64,000 nt of DNA from CAVTLG01 sp963735495 (GCA_963735495.1 CAVTLG010000014.1:248001-312000); one strand, 5' to 3'; counted from the first letter of the stretch, positions 33,892 through 42,784 are shown. Numbers and translations are program-made. Notes: generated from the letters alone by a model not told the origin.

Positions 33892-35760
33892 ATGGAAATA
33901 CCCCCAAAAAATGACCGAGAAACAACTCATTCAAAATCGCGTAGTTCGACTTCAAAACCTTCAAAGAAAGCTTTGCTCAAACGCTATAGTATCCCTATTA
34001 TACTTGTCTGCCTGGGAATAGTGCTTCTGGTCGTAGCGGGGATACGCTTTAGCGCTATTTCTATGAGAGGTACAGCGGTACAAACGCAGCCGATTAGTAC
34101 TGTGCTGAACATGGCCGATCACCATCAGTTGAAATCGGCGGTGTTGGATGGTGATACTGTCACGGTCACCGCCCGTAACGGTCAGCAGTACCAGGCATTA
34201 AGAGAAGACGGAGACGCGTTAACCAATACATTGCGGCAAGATGGTGTGGTAGTAACAGTCAGTGATGATCAAGGTATACAGTGGGAGCAGGGTGGGCTGG
34301 ACTTGCTGCTGGTGCTGCTGGTGGTAGGTTTAATGTATATGTTTGTCCGGCGCGGATCGATGGGTGGTCAGGCTTTACCTTTTGCGCGCTCGAAGGCCCG
34401 GCGCTTCAACGAGTCGCGTCCAGCGATCCTGTTTAGAGATGTGGCAGGGGTTGACGAGGCCAAGGTGGAACTGCAAGAGATCGTTGAATTTCTGAAATAC
34501 CCGGATCGTTTTACGGCAATGGGGGCGCGTACACCAAAGGGCGTATTACTTGTGGGTGCACCGGGGACCGGCAAGACGCTGATTTCTCGTGCTGTGGCGG
34601 GTGAAGCGGGCGTCGCTTTTTATAGTGTGAGCGGCTCCGAATTCGTCGAGATGTTTGTGGGTGTTGGTGCGGCACGCGTGCGGGACCTCTTTAAGGAAGC
34701 CAAAGAACATGCACCTTGTATCGTCTTCATTGACGAGATTGACGCAGTGGGACGCCAGCGTACGAACTCCGGCATGGGTGGGAACGATGAGCGTGAGCAA
34801 ACCCTGAACCAGTTGCTGGTTGAGATGGATGGTTTTGATAGGCAGACGAACGTCGTGGTCATCGCGGCAACGAACCGTCCTGATGTGCTTGATCCTGCGT
34901 TGCTACGTCCGGGTCGCTTTGATCGGCGTGTGATGCTTGACAAGCCAGATATTCGTGGTCGGCAGGCGATCCTTGAGGTGCATGCGAAAGAGAAACCTTT
35001 AGCGGAAGATGTGACGCTGGTCGAGCTCGCTCGCCAGACAGCAGGTTTTTCTGGTGCTGACCTGGCTAATCTCCTGAATGAAGCCGCCTTACTGGCAGCG
35101 CGTAATGGGCAGCAGGTTATTTGCAAGCCTGAGTTGGAAGAGGCCATTCTGCGTGTGATGGCCGGACCAGAGCGCAGGAGTCGCTTGATCACCGAGGCCG
35201 AAAAGGCCATCATTGCCTATCACGAAGTGGGCCATGCGATAGTGATGCGCTCAATGCCGGGTGCTGATCCTGTGCAGAAAGTATCCGCGATAGCCAGGGG
35301 CATGGCGCTGGGTATCACGGTCCAGGCTCCGTCGGAAGATCGCTATTTGATGCGCCGTTCGGAACTCTTAGCACGCATGGCCGGGGCGATGGGTGGTCGT
35401 GCGGCTGAAGAGATCATCTTTGGCGATATCACCACGGGTGCCAGCCAGGATATCGATTATGTGACCAATGTTGCGCGCCGTATGGTGTGTGAGTTTGGTA
35501 TGTCGCCGCTCGGCAATGTTTCTTTCAAAGCGGATGCTGATGGCAATAGCACGATTGGTGCGCAGATGGCCGCCAGAATTGATACGGAGGTCTCAGCCTT
35601 GATTGACCAGGCGTATGAAACTGCGCTGACTATTCTGCGTGAGAAACAGGAGAAGCTGATTGCCATCTCTGAGCACCTGATTGAAGTTGAAACGATTGAT
35701 GGTGCGGAATTAGATCGTATGCTGTTTGCTGCCAATGACCAGAACATTTATTGCGCTTGA
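33892..35760 (+). CDS. ftsH: ATP-dependent zinc metalloprotease FtsH
   Basis: A 622-residue membrane-anchored AAA protease. A Lys/Ser-rich N-terminus precedes helix 1 (YSIPIILVCLGIVLLVV, ~33-50). A ~90-residue external domain and helix 2 (LLLVLLVVGLMYMFV, ~142-156) follow. The AAA domain has Walker A GAPGTGKT (~222), Walker B IVFIDEIDAVG and the second region of homology (NRPDVLDPALLRPGRFD). The zinc site is HEVGH (~443-447), with the third ligand Asp in TTGASQDIDYVTN. It degrades misassembled membrane and short-lived cytoplasmic proteins. No clear Shine-Dalgarno sequence precedes the ATG at 33892. The downstream thpR overlaps its 3' end by 26 bp. Confidence 0.95.
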   Translation: MEIPPKNDRETTHSKSRSSTSKPSKKALLKRYSIPIILVCLGIVLLVVAGIRFSAISMRGTAVQTQPISTVLNMADHHQLKSAVLDGDTVTVTARNGQQYQALREDGDALTNTLRQDGVVVTVSDDQGIQWEQGGLDLLLVLLVVGLMYMFVRRGSMGGQALPFARSKARRFNESRPAILFRDVAGVDEAKVELQEIVEFLKYPDRFTAMGARTPKGVLLVGAPGTGKTLISRAVAGEAGVAFYSVSGSEFVEMFVGVGAARVRDLFKEAKEHAPCIVFIDEIDAVGRQRTNSGMGGNDEREQTLNQLLVEMDGFDRQTNVVVIAATNRPDVLDPALLRPGRFDRRVMLDKPDIRGRQAILEVHAKEKPLAEDVTLVELARQTAGFSGADLANLLNEAALLAARNGQQVICKPELEEAILRVMAGPERRSRLITEAEKAIIAYHEVGHAIVMRSMPGADPVQKVSAIARGMALGITVQAPSEDRYLMRRSELLARMAGAMGGRAAEEIIFGDITTGASQDIDYVTNVARRMVCEFGMSPLGNVSFKADADGNSTIGAQMAARIDTEVSALIDQAYETALTILREKQEKLIAISEHLIEVETIDGAELDRMLFAANDQNIYCA

Positions 35761-36307
35761 GATGCACGCAGCCCTGCAAAGCCACCTGGCTGGTATTATC
35801 CAGCAGGTGGCGCAGGCGTTGCCGCATATACGTTGGGTTGATCCCGCTGGTATTCATCTGACGTTAGCCTTTCTTGGCGAGCTGGATGCTGATCAGTTGG
35901 CGCAGGCGATGCAGGCGACCGAAGCCGCCTCGCGACAGATCAAGCCATTCTCCTATCGTCTGACGCGCCTGGGTACCTTTGGCTCACCTCGGCAACCACG
36001 TGTCATCTGGATGGGCATAGATGAGCCTTCTGGAACCCTACCGCGCTTACACTCCATCCTTAACCAGGACTTAGCACGCCGTGGCTTCACGCTGGATAGC
36101 CGTCCTTTCTCACCACACCTTACGCTGGCGCGTATCAAAGCCCCTCTCACTCCTGACGAGCTGCAGCGCTTACAACACATACTCTCTGGGAAGCAACAAG
36201 GTATCGTCTCTACGACAGTTTATCCGGTGCATGCGATTAACCTGATGAAAAGCGAGCTGTCGAGAGTAGGTGCGCGCTATACGCCTTTGCTGGTATGTGC
36301 TCTATGA
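35735..36307 (+). CDS. thpR: RNA 2',3'-cyclic phosphodiesterase (ThpR/LigT family)
   Basis: A 190-residue 2H phosphoesterase. The two catalytic motifs are HLTLAFLG (residues ~42-49) and HLTLARIK (~127-134). The start at 35735 (MTRTFIALEM) is chosen over a TTG nine bases earlier because the conserved N-terminus begins MTRTFIA. The gene overlaps the ftsH 3' end by 26 bp, so it is probably translationally coupled. The family opens 2',3'-cyclic phosphates on RNA ends; its physiological role in bacteria is little known. Its 3' end overlaps the convergent SDR gene by 31 bp. Confidence 0.9.
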   Translation: MTRTFIALEMHAALQSHLAGIIQQVAQALPHIRWVDPAGIHLTLAFLGELDADQLAQAMQATEAASRQIKPFSYRLTRLGTFGSPRQPRVIWMGIDEPSGTLPRLHSILNQDLARRGFTLDSRPFSPHLTLARIKAPLTPDELQRLQHILSGKQQGIVSTTVYPVHAINLMKSELSRVGARYTPLLVCAL

Positions 36308-37179
36308 GGCGAGTTCTTCTGCTCTAGACCGACCAACGCAGCACTGATACGCCAGAGCTTTTCAGCAGTTGCCACCTCGTAAGAGGCTGGTGATGAATGC
36401 ACCATTTTCTTGCGGAAGTTGACATACTTGCCAGTGAGACCTTCCACATCCGGTGAGGACGCCAGGTAGATCGAACTCTGTGCTGCATGCTTGGTTGTCA
36501 ACCAGTGTGAGAAGAACGGCAGGATGAGCCGAACGGCAAAGGGTAATGGGACCGCTTTGGCCCCTTCGAGCGTCCCACCAGGATCGGCGGCATTCACGGT
36601 CACGTTGGTGCCACTCAGACGACGCGCGAGTTCATAGGTGAAAAACAAATTCGCGAGCTTTGCCTGTCGATAGACACGCATCAGGTCATAGTCTCTTTCC
36701 GATTGCAGGTCATCAAAGTCGATGCGGCCAGAACGATGCTGGATCGAATTGACATTCACAACCCGTGCAGGTGTGCTGTCTTTCAGGACGGGGAGCAACA
36801 GATTCGTCAGAAGGAAAGGAGCCAGGTGGTTTGTCACGAAGGTCGCTTCCAGACCATCAGCAGTCACCGTCCGCTGGGCGTTGACCCCGCCAGCATTATT
36901 CACCAGCACGTGCACATGTGAGTGCTGTCTGGTAATCTGCTCGGCAAGACGACGGACTTCAACAAGCGATGAGAGATCTGCTTGGAGAAAGGAAATATGT
37001 GGATTGTCTGTTTGTTGCTGTATGCTGGTAACGGCGGTAGCACCGCGTGTTGCATCACGACCGACAATGATCACTGTGGCACCACGTGCGGCCAGCTCGT
37101 GTGCCGTCTCATAGCCGATTCCTTTGGTTCCTCCCGTTACGACAACGGTCTTCTCTCCTCTATTCCAGATTGCGCTCAT
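36277..37179 (-). CDS. Short-chain dehydrogenase/reductase (retinol dehydrogenase-like SDR)
   Basis: A 300-residue classical SDR. The nucleotide loop TGGTKGIG occupies ~16-23, followed by VIIVGRDATRG, whose Arg after the second strand suggests NADP(H). Further motifs are NNAGG (~92-96), the catalytic Ser in VNVNSIQHR, and YRQAK with Tyr and Lys. The longer chain and FTYELARRLSGTNVTVNAADPGG resemble the retinol dehydrogenase/WWOX-like branch, which in bacteria acts on varied hydrophobic alcohols or ketones. The start at 37179 (MSAIWNRGEK) has AAAGGAGG upstream. It is divergent from a TetR regulator, which probably controls it (inference). Confidence 0.9.
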   Translation of the reverse strand: MSAIWNRGEKTVVVTGGTKGIGYETAHELAARGATVIIVGRDATRGATAVTSIQQQTDNPHISFLQADLSSLVEVRRLAEQITRQHSHVHVLVNNAGGVNAQRTVTADGLEATFVTNHLAPFLLTNLLLPVLKDSTPARVVNVNSIQHRSGRIDFDDLQSERDYDLMRVYRQAKLANLFFTYELARRLSGTNVTVNAADPGGTLEGAKAVPLPFAVRLILPFFSHWLTTKHAAQSSIYLASSPDVEGLTGKYVNFRKKMVHSSPASYEVATAEKLWRISAALVGLEQKNSPHRAHTSKGV

Positions 37180-37309
37180 ATATTTTGTCCTCCTTTGTTT
37201 GCGTCTCCGCGAGATGCGGCCATTTGTGATGAATACTTGGACACAGCATATGGGATGTTGCTGACTACGGTGAGCGCGAATGTGCTGGCTCTCCGTCCAT
37301 GCGGAGAAA

Positions 37310-37374
37310 ATGGGGGAGGGGCGCGTCCTGGCGACCGCCCCAGAGCGCACGCGAGGTGACGCCCATACCCCATT
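37310..37374. repeat. Dispersed palindromic element B, copy 2 (short form), in the gap 37180-37573
   Basis: Halves GGGGCGCGTCCTGGCGACCG and GAGCGCACGCGAGGTGACGC are almost adjacent here, flanked by AATGGGG/CCCCATT ends. Its relatives at 8031 and 62990 have longer centres. It lies between the SDR gene and the TetR operator region. Confidence 0.75.
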
Positions 37375-37482
37375 TCCCGACGTTTTCCCCTGGAAGGATG
37401 GAGACCCAATGTGCTATACTTGTTGACAGCTCAATCATTACTGAACACTGTGCCGACTTGCTTGCTGGTTGTAGCATAACAT

Positions 37483-37535
37483 AAACAGAAGAAATAATTC
37501 AAGTTATATCTGTTTTGTACAATTTGCCAAACAGA
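37483..37535. promoter_or_regulatory. Three AAACAGA half-sites, probable TetR operator
   Basis: AAACAGA at 37483-37489, its complement TCTGTTT at 37509-37515, and AAACAGA again at 37529-37535. They lie 40-90 bp before the tetR start in the divergent gap with the SDR gene. Confidence 0.5.
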
Positions 37536-37573
37536 ATAGGTGAAAATGTCTATTAAGAGACAAAGGGGCAACC

Positions 37574-38239
37574 ATGGATCAGTTTACAAACACCTCAAAG
37601 GATGGTTCCGAGCATAGCACCAAAGCATGTTTCTTCCGCACGACAGGAATAACGCTGGATGGACACGACAAACCTATTGATCGGCGTATTCAGAGAACAC
37701 GCCAGTTGCTTCGTGATGCGCTATTTGAGCTGATCATCGAACGAGGCTATGAGGGGATCGCGATAGCCGACATTACGGAGCGAGCCAATATTGGACGAAC
37801 CACCTTTTATCTTCATTACCAGGAGAAAGAGGAACTCCTGAAAGCGAGTGTCAAAACCCTCATGCACGAACTCCAACTTGATGTTGAGCCGAGTGCCGAA
37901 GAAATCTGTCCATACCACGTTCGGTGCATCCGCATTTTTCAGCACGTCGCACAACGACAGCAATTGTATCAAGCACTGCTCTCGGAAACGGGGCCGGTCA
38001 ACATCGGTAACTTGATGAGAACCTATTTCGCAGAACTCTTTCAACGCTATACTCTCGATCCTCTGAAGAGAGGAAACCTCTCGTCTTTGAAAAACGAACT
38101 CATTGCGGCCCATGCAGCAGGGTCATTGTTTGGCTTAATCTCCTGGTGGCTTAATCATAAGGTCTCACCTTCTGCTGAGAAAATGGGAGCTGTCTACTTT
38201 CAATTGATGGCGAAGGGAGCTGAGGACATGCCTCTCTAG
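37574..38239 (+). CDS. TetR/AcrR-family transcriptional regulator
   Basis: A 221-residue regulator. After a ~35-residue polar leader comes the TetR DNA-binding domain (~37-85): RIQRTRQLLRDALFELIIERGYEGIAIADITERANIGRTTFYLHYQEKEELL, the standard helix-turn-helix. The C-terminal ligand domain is helical and resembles the TetR_C_33-like group (LFGLISWWLNHKVSPSAEKMG near the end). It is divergent from the SDR gene; local repeat regulation is the usual arrangement. GGGGCA lies before the ATG. Confidence 0.88.
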   Translation: MDQFTNTSKDGSEHSTKACFFRTTGITLDGHDKPIDRRIQRTRQLLRDALFELIIERGYEGIAIADITERANIGRTTFYLHYQEKEELLKASVKTLMHELQLDVEPSAEEICPYHVRCIRIFQHVAQRQQLYQALLSETGPVNIGNLMRTYFAELFQRYTLDPLKRGNLSSLKNELIAAHAAGSLFGLISWWLNHKVSPSAEKMGAVYFQLMAKGAEDMPL

Positions 38240-38535
38240 CATGGGAAAGAGGCATAAAAGAGGAAACTACAAAATCTATGAGGCGCGAACGCACGAGGAG
38301 GCATCAGCTCACAATAAATTCCGAAGAGCCAAAAATTGGCGGCCAGAACAGTTGCAATCCGGCTAAAAACGGTGTAATATCTCTATTTGGAAGTATCATC
38401 ATTTGGGATCGCCATAGACTGCCAACTGCCAGGCATAAGATCCAAAACCGCGCCGCGCTATGTGACAAGTGTACACTGCGTGGTATTTCTGCATGTATGC
38501 ATTCTCCAAAATCCTGTGAATAGCCCTTTATAGGG
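38240..38535. other. Gap between tetR and the ilv promoter, no gene
   Basis: About 300 bp with no supported gene or hairpin. Confidence 0.45.
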
Positions 38536-38565
38536 TTGACAAACATTTGCCATGTGGTGTATCCT
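38536..38565 (+). promoter_or_regulatory. Promoter of the ilv operon
   Basis: TTGACA (38536-38541, perfect -35), an 18-bp spacer, TATCCT (38560-38565). It would give a leader transcript of about 550 nt before ilvB, containing the leader peptide and terminator described below. Confidence 0.7.
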
Positions 38566-38852
38566 TCGAAAACAACACAGGAAACGCTGTAAGGGAGTTC
38601 CAGCAAAGTTGCTGTTGTAGCCCCGACAAGCGAAACCTACGTCAAAACCCAGCATTTTTTGTGCGCATCATATATGCAGAGTGACCACCAATGGTCGTGG
38701 AATGGAGTCGTGTTATGCAGGCAACGTTAAGTAGAGAGCGGATGGCAATGTATGCCTACCAATGCCGTTCTCGGCGTGCGCCTTTCTCTCCGGCTGCTAT
38801 GTGTATGTGTACGTTTACCGCAGCTTGCGCAATAATTATAGGAACCGGCGTC

Positions 38853-39023
38853 ATGACGTCGGTTTCTTTATTTGTGCTCGTGCTTTTCATTGCTCCTTTA
38901 CTCCTTGTAGCGCTTGTAGTACTTCTTAGCCTCCTCCTTATCGGCCTTACCGGACTCGTAGAGCTTGAGGGTCTGGTAGGGCAATTGAGAGAGCTAGCTA
39001 CAAGAACAGCACAGGGAGATTAA
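38853..39023 (+). CDS. ilv operon leader peptide rich in Leu/Val/Ile (56 aa)
   Basis: The ATG at 38853 is preceded by AGGAA eight to twelve bases upstream. The 56-residue frame contains 18 Leu, 8 Val and 2 Ile, i.e. half of all residues, in runs such as SLFVLVLFIAPLLLVALVV and LLSLLLIGL. It ends at TAA 39021-39023, 45 bp before a terminator hairpin that precedes ilvB. This is the expected layout of a translated leader whose ribosome stalls when charged branched-chain tRNAs are scarce. The same frame is open upstream to 38691, but that part lacks the bias. A small membrane protein is the alternative reading, since the segment is hydrophobic. Confidence 0.65.
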   Translation: MTSVSLFVLVLFIAPLLLVALVVLLSLLLIGLTGLVELEGLVGQLRELATRTAQGD

Positions 39024-39053
39024 CGGGAGCAACGAGGCCACCCAATCCAAAGA

Positions 39054-39096
39054 AGGTATCCTGACGAGGACCTCCCATCCCGGGAGGTCTTCTTTT
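39054..39096 (+). terminator. ilv attenuator: terminator with overlapping antiterminator
   Basis: Terminator: GACCTCCC (39069-39076) pairs with GGGAGGTC (39082-39089), extendable by three pairs to 39066/39092, then TTTT. Competing hairpin: AGGT (39054-39057) pairs with ACCT (39070-39073) and CCT (39060-39062) with AGG (39067-39069), which would sequester the 5' arm of the terminator. The ilvB Shine-Dalgarno sequence follows at about 39115. Confidence 0.7.
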
Positions 39097-39125
39097 GTGT
39101 AAGCAATTTTTTATCAGGAGGAATT

Positions 39126-40913
39126 ATGGCTATCGCGGCAAAAACTATTCAGCAACCGGGTACAACCTATCAGGCGCATCGACACGAGGAAGCTCGCGAG
39201 CTTACAGGGAGTCAAATTATATGTGAAGTCCTGGAGCGTGAGGGAGTAGAGGTACTGTATGGGTATCCGGGCGGCACGATTATGCCTTTTTATGACGCGC
39301 TTACCTCCTATCCTACACTGCACCATGTTCTTGTCAGGCATGAGCAGGCGGCTGCGCACGCTGCTGATGGCTACGCGCGAGCCACGGGTAAGGTTGGCGT
39401 CTGTGTAGCAACCAGCGGCCCTGGTGCCACAAACCTGGTAACTGGCCTGGCAACTGCTTTTATGGACTCTACGCCGTTGGTGGCGATCACGGGCCAGGTC
39501 GGGCGTCCATTGCTGGGACGCGATGCCTTCCAGGAAACCGATGTGATCGGCATTACGCAGCCGATTACTAAGCATAATTTTCTGGTGCGCAACACAGAAG
39601 AACTGGCGGGTATTATCCATCAAGCATTTCTGATCGCGCGCAGTGGTCGTCCTGGTCCAGTGTTGGTAGATATTCCCAAGGATGTCCAATTTGCGAAAGC
39701 AACCTATCGACCGGCGGATTACGAGACTTCTGAGCAACAGATGGATACACTGGCTGCCAATGCCCAGCAACCTGCGGAACACTTGTTAGCACAGGCTGCT
39801 CAGTTGATTACGCAGGCGCAGCGTCCAGTGCTGCTGGCCGGGCATGGTGTGATCCTTTCGCAGGCTTACAGCGAACTGCGAGCCTTTGCCGAGAAGGCAT
39901 CTCTACCCGTTATCTCGACGTTGCTGGGACAAAGTTCTTTCCGCGAGGATCATCCTTTGCACATTGGCATGGCCGGCATGCATGGTCCTGCTCACACCAA
40001 TCGCGCTATCGATGTAGCCGATCTGATTGTGGCAGTGGGCATGCGTTTTGATGATCGTATTACGGGCGACGTAGCGCGATTTGCTCCTAATGCACGTATC
40101 ATCCACATTGATATCGATCCTTCGGAGATGCACAAAGTCAAAATCGCGACGGTGCCTATTGTCTCTGACGCAAAAGTCGCTCTAGCGGCTTTGACCGCAG
40201 CGGTCGAAGCTCTGGATAAGAGCGCGTGGCTGGACGAGATCCGCTCCTGGGAGAGCGCTGACAATGAGCGTATGCAGCGTGTGAAACGCGACGATACGCT
40301 GCCTGATCCCATCAGTATCCTGGACGCTATTCGCGAAGCGACCGCAGGTGAGGCGATCATCGTTTCCGACGTGGGACAACATCAGATGTGGACTGCCCGT
40401 CACTATTGCTGGACGCGTCCCAATAGCCATATCACTTCTGGTGGCTTAGGGACGATGGGTTTCTCGCTACCAGCGGCGATGGGCGTCAAGATGGGCATGC
40501 CCGATGCGCCTGTCTGGGCCATAGCCGGAGACGGCTGTATCCAGATGAATATTCAGGAGCTGGCAACGTTGCGGCAGGAAGGCGTGTCTGTCAAAGTGGC
40601 GATCATGAACAACGGTTATCTGGGCATGGTGCGTCAGTGGCAGCAATTCTTCCACGCGGGCAACTATTCCGAGACGCCGATTACCGGCCCTGACTATACC
40701 AAGCTGGCACCGGCATATGGACTGACTGGCATACGTGTGACCAGACGTGACGAAATCGCGGGAGCTATTAAGCGCGCCATGGAAACCGAGGGAACCGTGA
40801 TTATTGATTTCGCTATCGAGTCTGAGGCCAATGTGTTCCCGATGATCCCTGCCGGGAAAACGGTCAAAGATATCATTGAAGGGCCAGTTGAGGAGGATGC
40901 TCACCATGACTAA
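39126..40913 (+). CDS. ilvB: Acetolactate synthase, large catalytic subunit
   Basis: A 595-residue ThDP enzyme that joins two pyruvates to acetolactate, or pyruvate and 2-oxobutyrate to acetohydroxybutyrate, the first common step of Val/Leu/Ile synthesis. The N-terminal ThDP domain has the catalytic Glu in VRHEQAAAHAADGYARATG (~residue 62). The central FAD-type domain follows. The C-terminal ThDP-binding motif GDGCIQMNIQELATL...NNGYLGM is at ~460-495. GGAGG precedes the ATG. It is the first gene of ilvBN-ilvC-leuA and lies directly behind the attenuator. Its stop overlaps ilvN, so the subunits are coupled. Confidence 0.96.
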   Translation: MAIAAKTIQQPGTTYQAHRHEEARELTGSQIICEVLEREGVEVLYGYPGGTIMPFYDALTSYPTLHHVLVRHEQAAAHAADGYARATGKVGVCVATSGPGATNLVTGLATAFMDSTPLVAITGQVGRPLLGRDAFQETDVIGITQPITKHNFLVRNTEELAGIIHQAFLIARSGRPGPVLVDIPKDVQFAKATYRPADYETSEQQMDTLAANAQQPAEHLLAQAAQLITQAQRPVLLAGHGVILSQAYSELRAFAEKASLPVISTLLGQSSFREDHPLHIGMAGMHGPAHTNRAIDVADLIVAVGMRFDDRITGDVARFAPNARIIHIDIDPSEMHKVKIATVPIVSDAKVALAALTAAVEALDKSAWLDEIRSWESADNERMQRVKRDDTLPDPISILDAIREATAGEAIIVSDVGQHQMWTARHYCWTRPNSHITSGGLGTMGFSLPAAMGVKMGMPDAPVWAIAGDGCIQMNIQELATLRQEGVSVKVAIMNNGYLGMVRQWQQFFHAGNYSETPITGPDYTKLAPAYGLTGIRVTRRDEIAGAIKRAMETEGTVIIDFAIESEANVFPMIPAGKTVKDIIEGPVEEDAHHD

Positions 40914-41433
40914 TGCAACGGTAACGCGTGCGGGACAATCAGTGCTCCCGCAGGGGACCGAGCGCACGCACGTCTTGATTGCGCTGGTTGAAGACCGTCC
41001 TGGAGCGACTGACCGCGTGATTGGCGTCCTGCGTCGACGACGTGCTCGTACGGTATCATTGGCCGTCGCCCAGACAGATAGCGCGCAGATTGTGCGTATA
41101 ACCGCGCTGGTCAAAGATTCTGACGTGGATATTAACCATCTTGTGGAGCAATTGCGCAAGATTGTCGATGTGCGCCAGATCAATAATCTGACGACCGAGC
41201 AAGCTATCACACGCGAGTTAGCCTTGCTGAAGGTGAATGCGACAGCGGCGAATTTCTCTGAAGTGGTAGAGGCTGCTCAGCAATTTGGTGCGGCAGTGGT
41301 TGATGCCACAGCGGAAACCGTCACCTTCGAGGTCGTCGGGAGCCAGGAGAAATTGGCGAAAGTGATGCACGCACTGCAAACCTATGGCCTGTGCGAGGTT
41401 GTACGCACTGGTAGTGTGGCAATAGCGCGCTAA
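40906..41433 (+). CDS. ilvN: Acetolactate synthase, small regulatory subunit
   Basis: A 175-residue protein. Residues ~20-95 form an ACT domain (HVLIALVEDRPGATDRVIGVLRRR...) that in the family binds valine or another end product and tunes IlvB. The C-terminal half is the second ALS_ss_C domain (~95-170). The start at 40906 overlaps the ilvB stop by 8 bp with GGAGGA upstream, which supports coupled synthesis. N-terminal length and domain order are normal. Confidence 0.94.
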   Translation: MTNATVTRAGQSVLPQGTERTHVLIALVEDRPGATDRVIGVLRRRRARTVSLAVAQTDSAQIVRITALVKDSDVDINHLVEQLRKIVDVRQINNLTTEQAITRELALLKVNATAANFSEVVEAAQQFGAAVVDATAETVTFEVVGSQEKLAKVMHALQTYGLCEVVRTGSVAIAR

Positions 41434-41509
41434 GATGTGGTATAGGTGACAAGCTGGCAAGTTTTGTTTGCTTGTCTTTCGTAGCTACGCGGGTTCAGCG
41501 TCGGCCTCT

Positions 41510-41537
41510 CGCGTAGGGACAAGCCCTTGCGGTTGTC
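41510..41537. repeat. CGCGTAG-family palindromic unit between ilvN and ilvC
   Basis: A 28-bp copy of the unit at 400-427 (reverse) and 3736-3763, identical but for one base. It is followed 25 bp later by a family C element in the same 310-bp gap. Confidence 0.75.
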
Positions 41538-41562
41538 CACGTTGGGTTTAAGACCAGGGGGC

Positions 41563-41650
41563 GGGCCGCCGCAAGGGACGCAAAGACCTTTTTTCTTCGC
41601 TCAAGGCCGTAGATGGGCCACCAAAAAGGTCTTCGCTCGGCCCCTACGCG
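41563..41650. repeat. Dispersed hairpin element C, copy 1
   Basis: Begins GGGCCGCCGCAAGGGACGCA and ends GGCCCCTACGCG, with internal AAAGACCTTTTTT and AAAAAGGTCTTCG arms. The reverse complement matches 53634-53725 at both ends; only the loop differs. It lies inside the ilv operon, 94 bp before ilvC. Confidence 0.75.
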
Positions 41651-41743
41651 AACGTGGATGTTGGTTCTCAAGGCCCCTACGCAAGTTTGCACTGGACCTG
41701 GATAGTTACTTATTTTCTTTATTACTCTAAGGAGAAGGCATTA

Positions 41744-42784
41744 ATGGCAAAAGTTTATTATGACGCGGATGCGAATCTAGAACTGATTCAGGAGAAGCGT
41801 ATTGCAGTTATCGGCTATGGTAGCCAGGGTCATGCACACGCGCTCAACCTGCGTGACAGTGGGTGCGACGTCGTTGTTGGTCTCTATAGCGGAAGTAAGA
41901 GTCGTGAGAAAGCTGAAGCTGAAGGACTGCGTGTCCTGACGCCAGCTGATGCGGCGCAGCAAGCCGATGTAATTATGATCTTGCTCCCCGATGAGATACA
42001 CCACGAAGTTTTTGAGCGTGACATCCGGCCCGCGCTGGCACCTGGCAAAATGATCTTGACGGCGCATGGTTTCAGCCTGCACTATTCACAGATTGTGCCC
42101 CCGCCTGACGTGGACGTCGCTATGGTTGCGCCTAAGAGTCCTGGTCACATGCTGCGTCGTCTGTATGTCGAGGGCGTTGGTGTCCCGGCAGTCTGGGCAG
42201 TCTTTCAGGATGCAACCGGTCAGGCGGAAGCGTTGACGCTGGCCTATGCTCGTGGCATCGGCAGCACGCGCGCTGGTGTCTTGCGTACGACCATTCCAGA
42301 AGAGACGGAGACAGATCTGTTTGGTGAGCAGGCCGTACTGTGCGGTGGTCTGACCTCGTTGATCCGCAACGGTTTTGAGACACTCGTAGAAGCTGGCTAC
42401 CAGCCAGAAATCGCCTACTTTGAATGCCTGCACGAAGTGAAGTTGATTGTGGACCTGATCTATCAGGGTGGCATGGGCTACATGCGCTATTCCATCAGTA
42501 ACACCGCTGAGTTCGGTGACTATGTATCTGGGCCGCGCGTCATCGACGAGCAGGTACGCGAATCCATGCGTGGAGTGCTCCACGATATTCAGGACGGTAC
42601 CTTTGCCTCGCGCTGGATCTTAGAGAATCAGGCCGGGCGTCCATCTTTCCAGGCGATGCGCCGTGCCAATGCTCAGCATCAGATCGAGCAGGTCGGTCGT
42701 GAATTGCGCGCGATGATGCCCTGGCTCAATCCTGGACAGAAGCAGCCCAGCGCCCCAGAAAAGAAAGCCGAGACAACAAAATAG
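41744..42784 (+). CDS. ilvC: Ketol-acid reductoisomerase (class I)
   Basis: A 346-residue enzyme of normal class I length. It rearranges and reduces acetolactate to dihydroxyisovalerate (and the isoleucine analogue) with NADPH and Mg. The Rossmann loop GYGSQGHAHALNLRDSG (~residues 22-38) is followed by VVGLYSGSKSREKA, where the Ser residues fit an NADPH-binding loop. The knotted C-terminal domain has the metal ligands in ETDLFGEQAVLCGG and EVKLIVDLIYQGG. The start at 41744 (MAKVYYDAD) has AAGGAGAAGG upstream. The ilvN-ilvC gap contains two repeat elements, and a separate promoter there was not seen. Confidence 0.95.
   Translation: MAKVYYDADANLELIQEKRIAVIGYGSQGHAHALNLRDSGCDVVVGLYSGSKSREKAEAEGLRVLTPADAAQQADVIMILLPDEIHHEVFERDIRPALAPGKMILTAHGFSLHYSQIVPPPDVDVAMVAPKSPGHMLRRLYVEGVGVPAVWAVFQDATGQAEALTLAYARGIGSTRAGVLRTTIPEETETDLFGEQAVLCGGLTSLIRNGFETLVEAGYQPEIAYFECLHEVKLIVDLIYQGGMGYMRYSISNTAEFGDYVSGPRVIDEQVRESMRGVLHDIQDGTFASRWILENQAGRPSFQAMRRANAQHQIEQVGRELRAMMPWLNPGQKQPSAPEKKAETTK

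Noticed and set aside
38570..38850. T-box or other known riboswitch in the ilv leader
   Set aside because: I looked for the T-box core and common riboswitch cores by eye and did not find them.
38691..38852. Upstream in-frame extension of the ilv leader peptide
   Set aside because: It lacks the Leu/Val/Ile bias and a ribosome-binding site; the ATG at 38853 with AGGAA is a better start.
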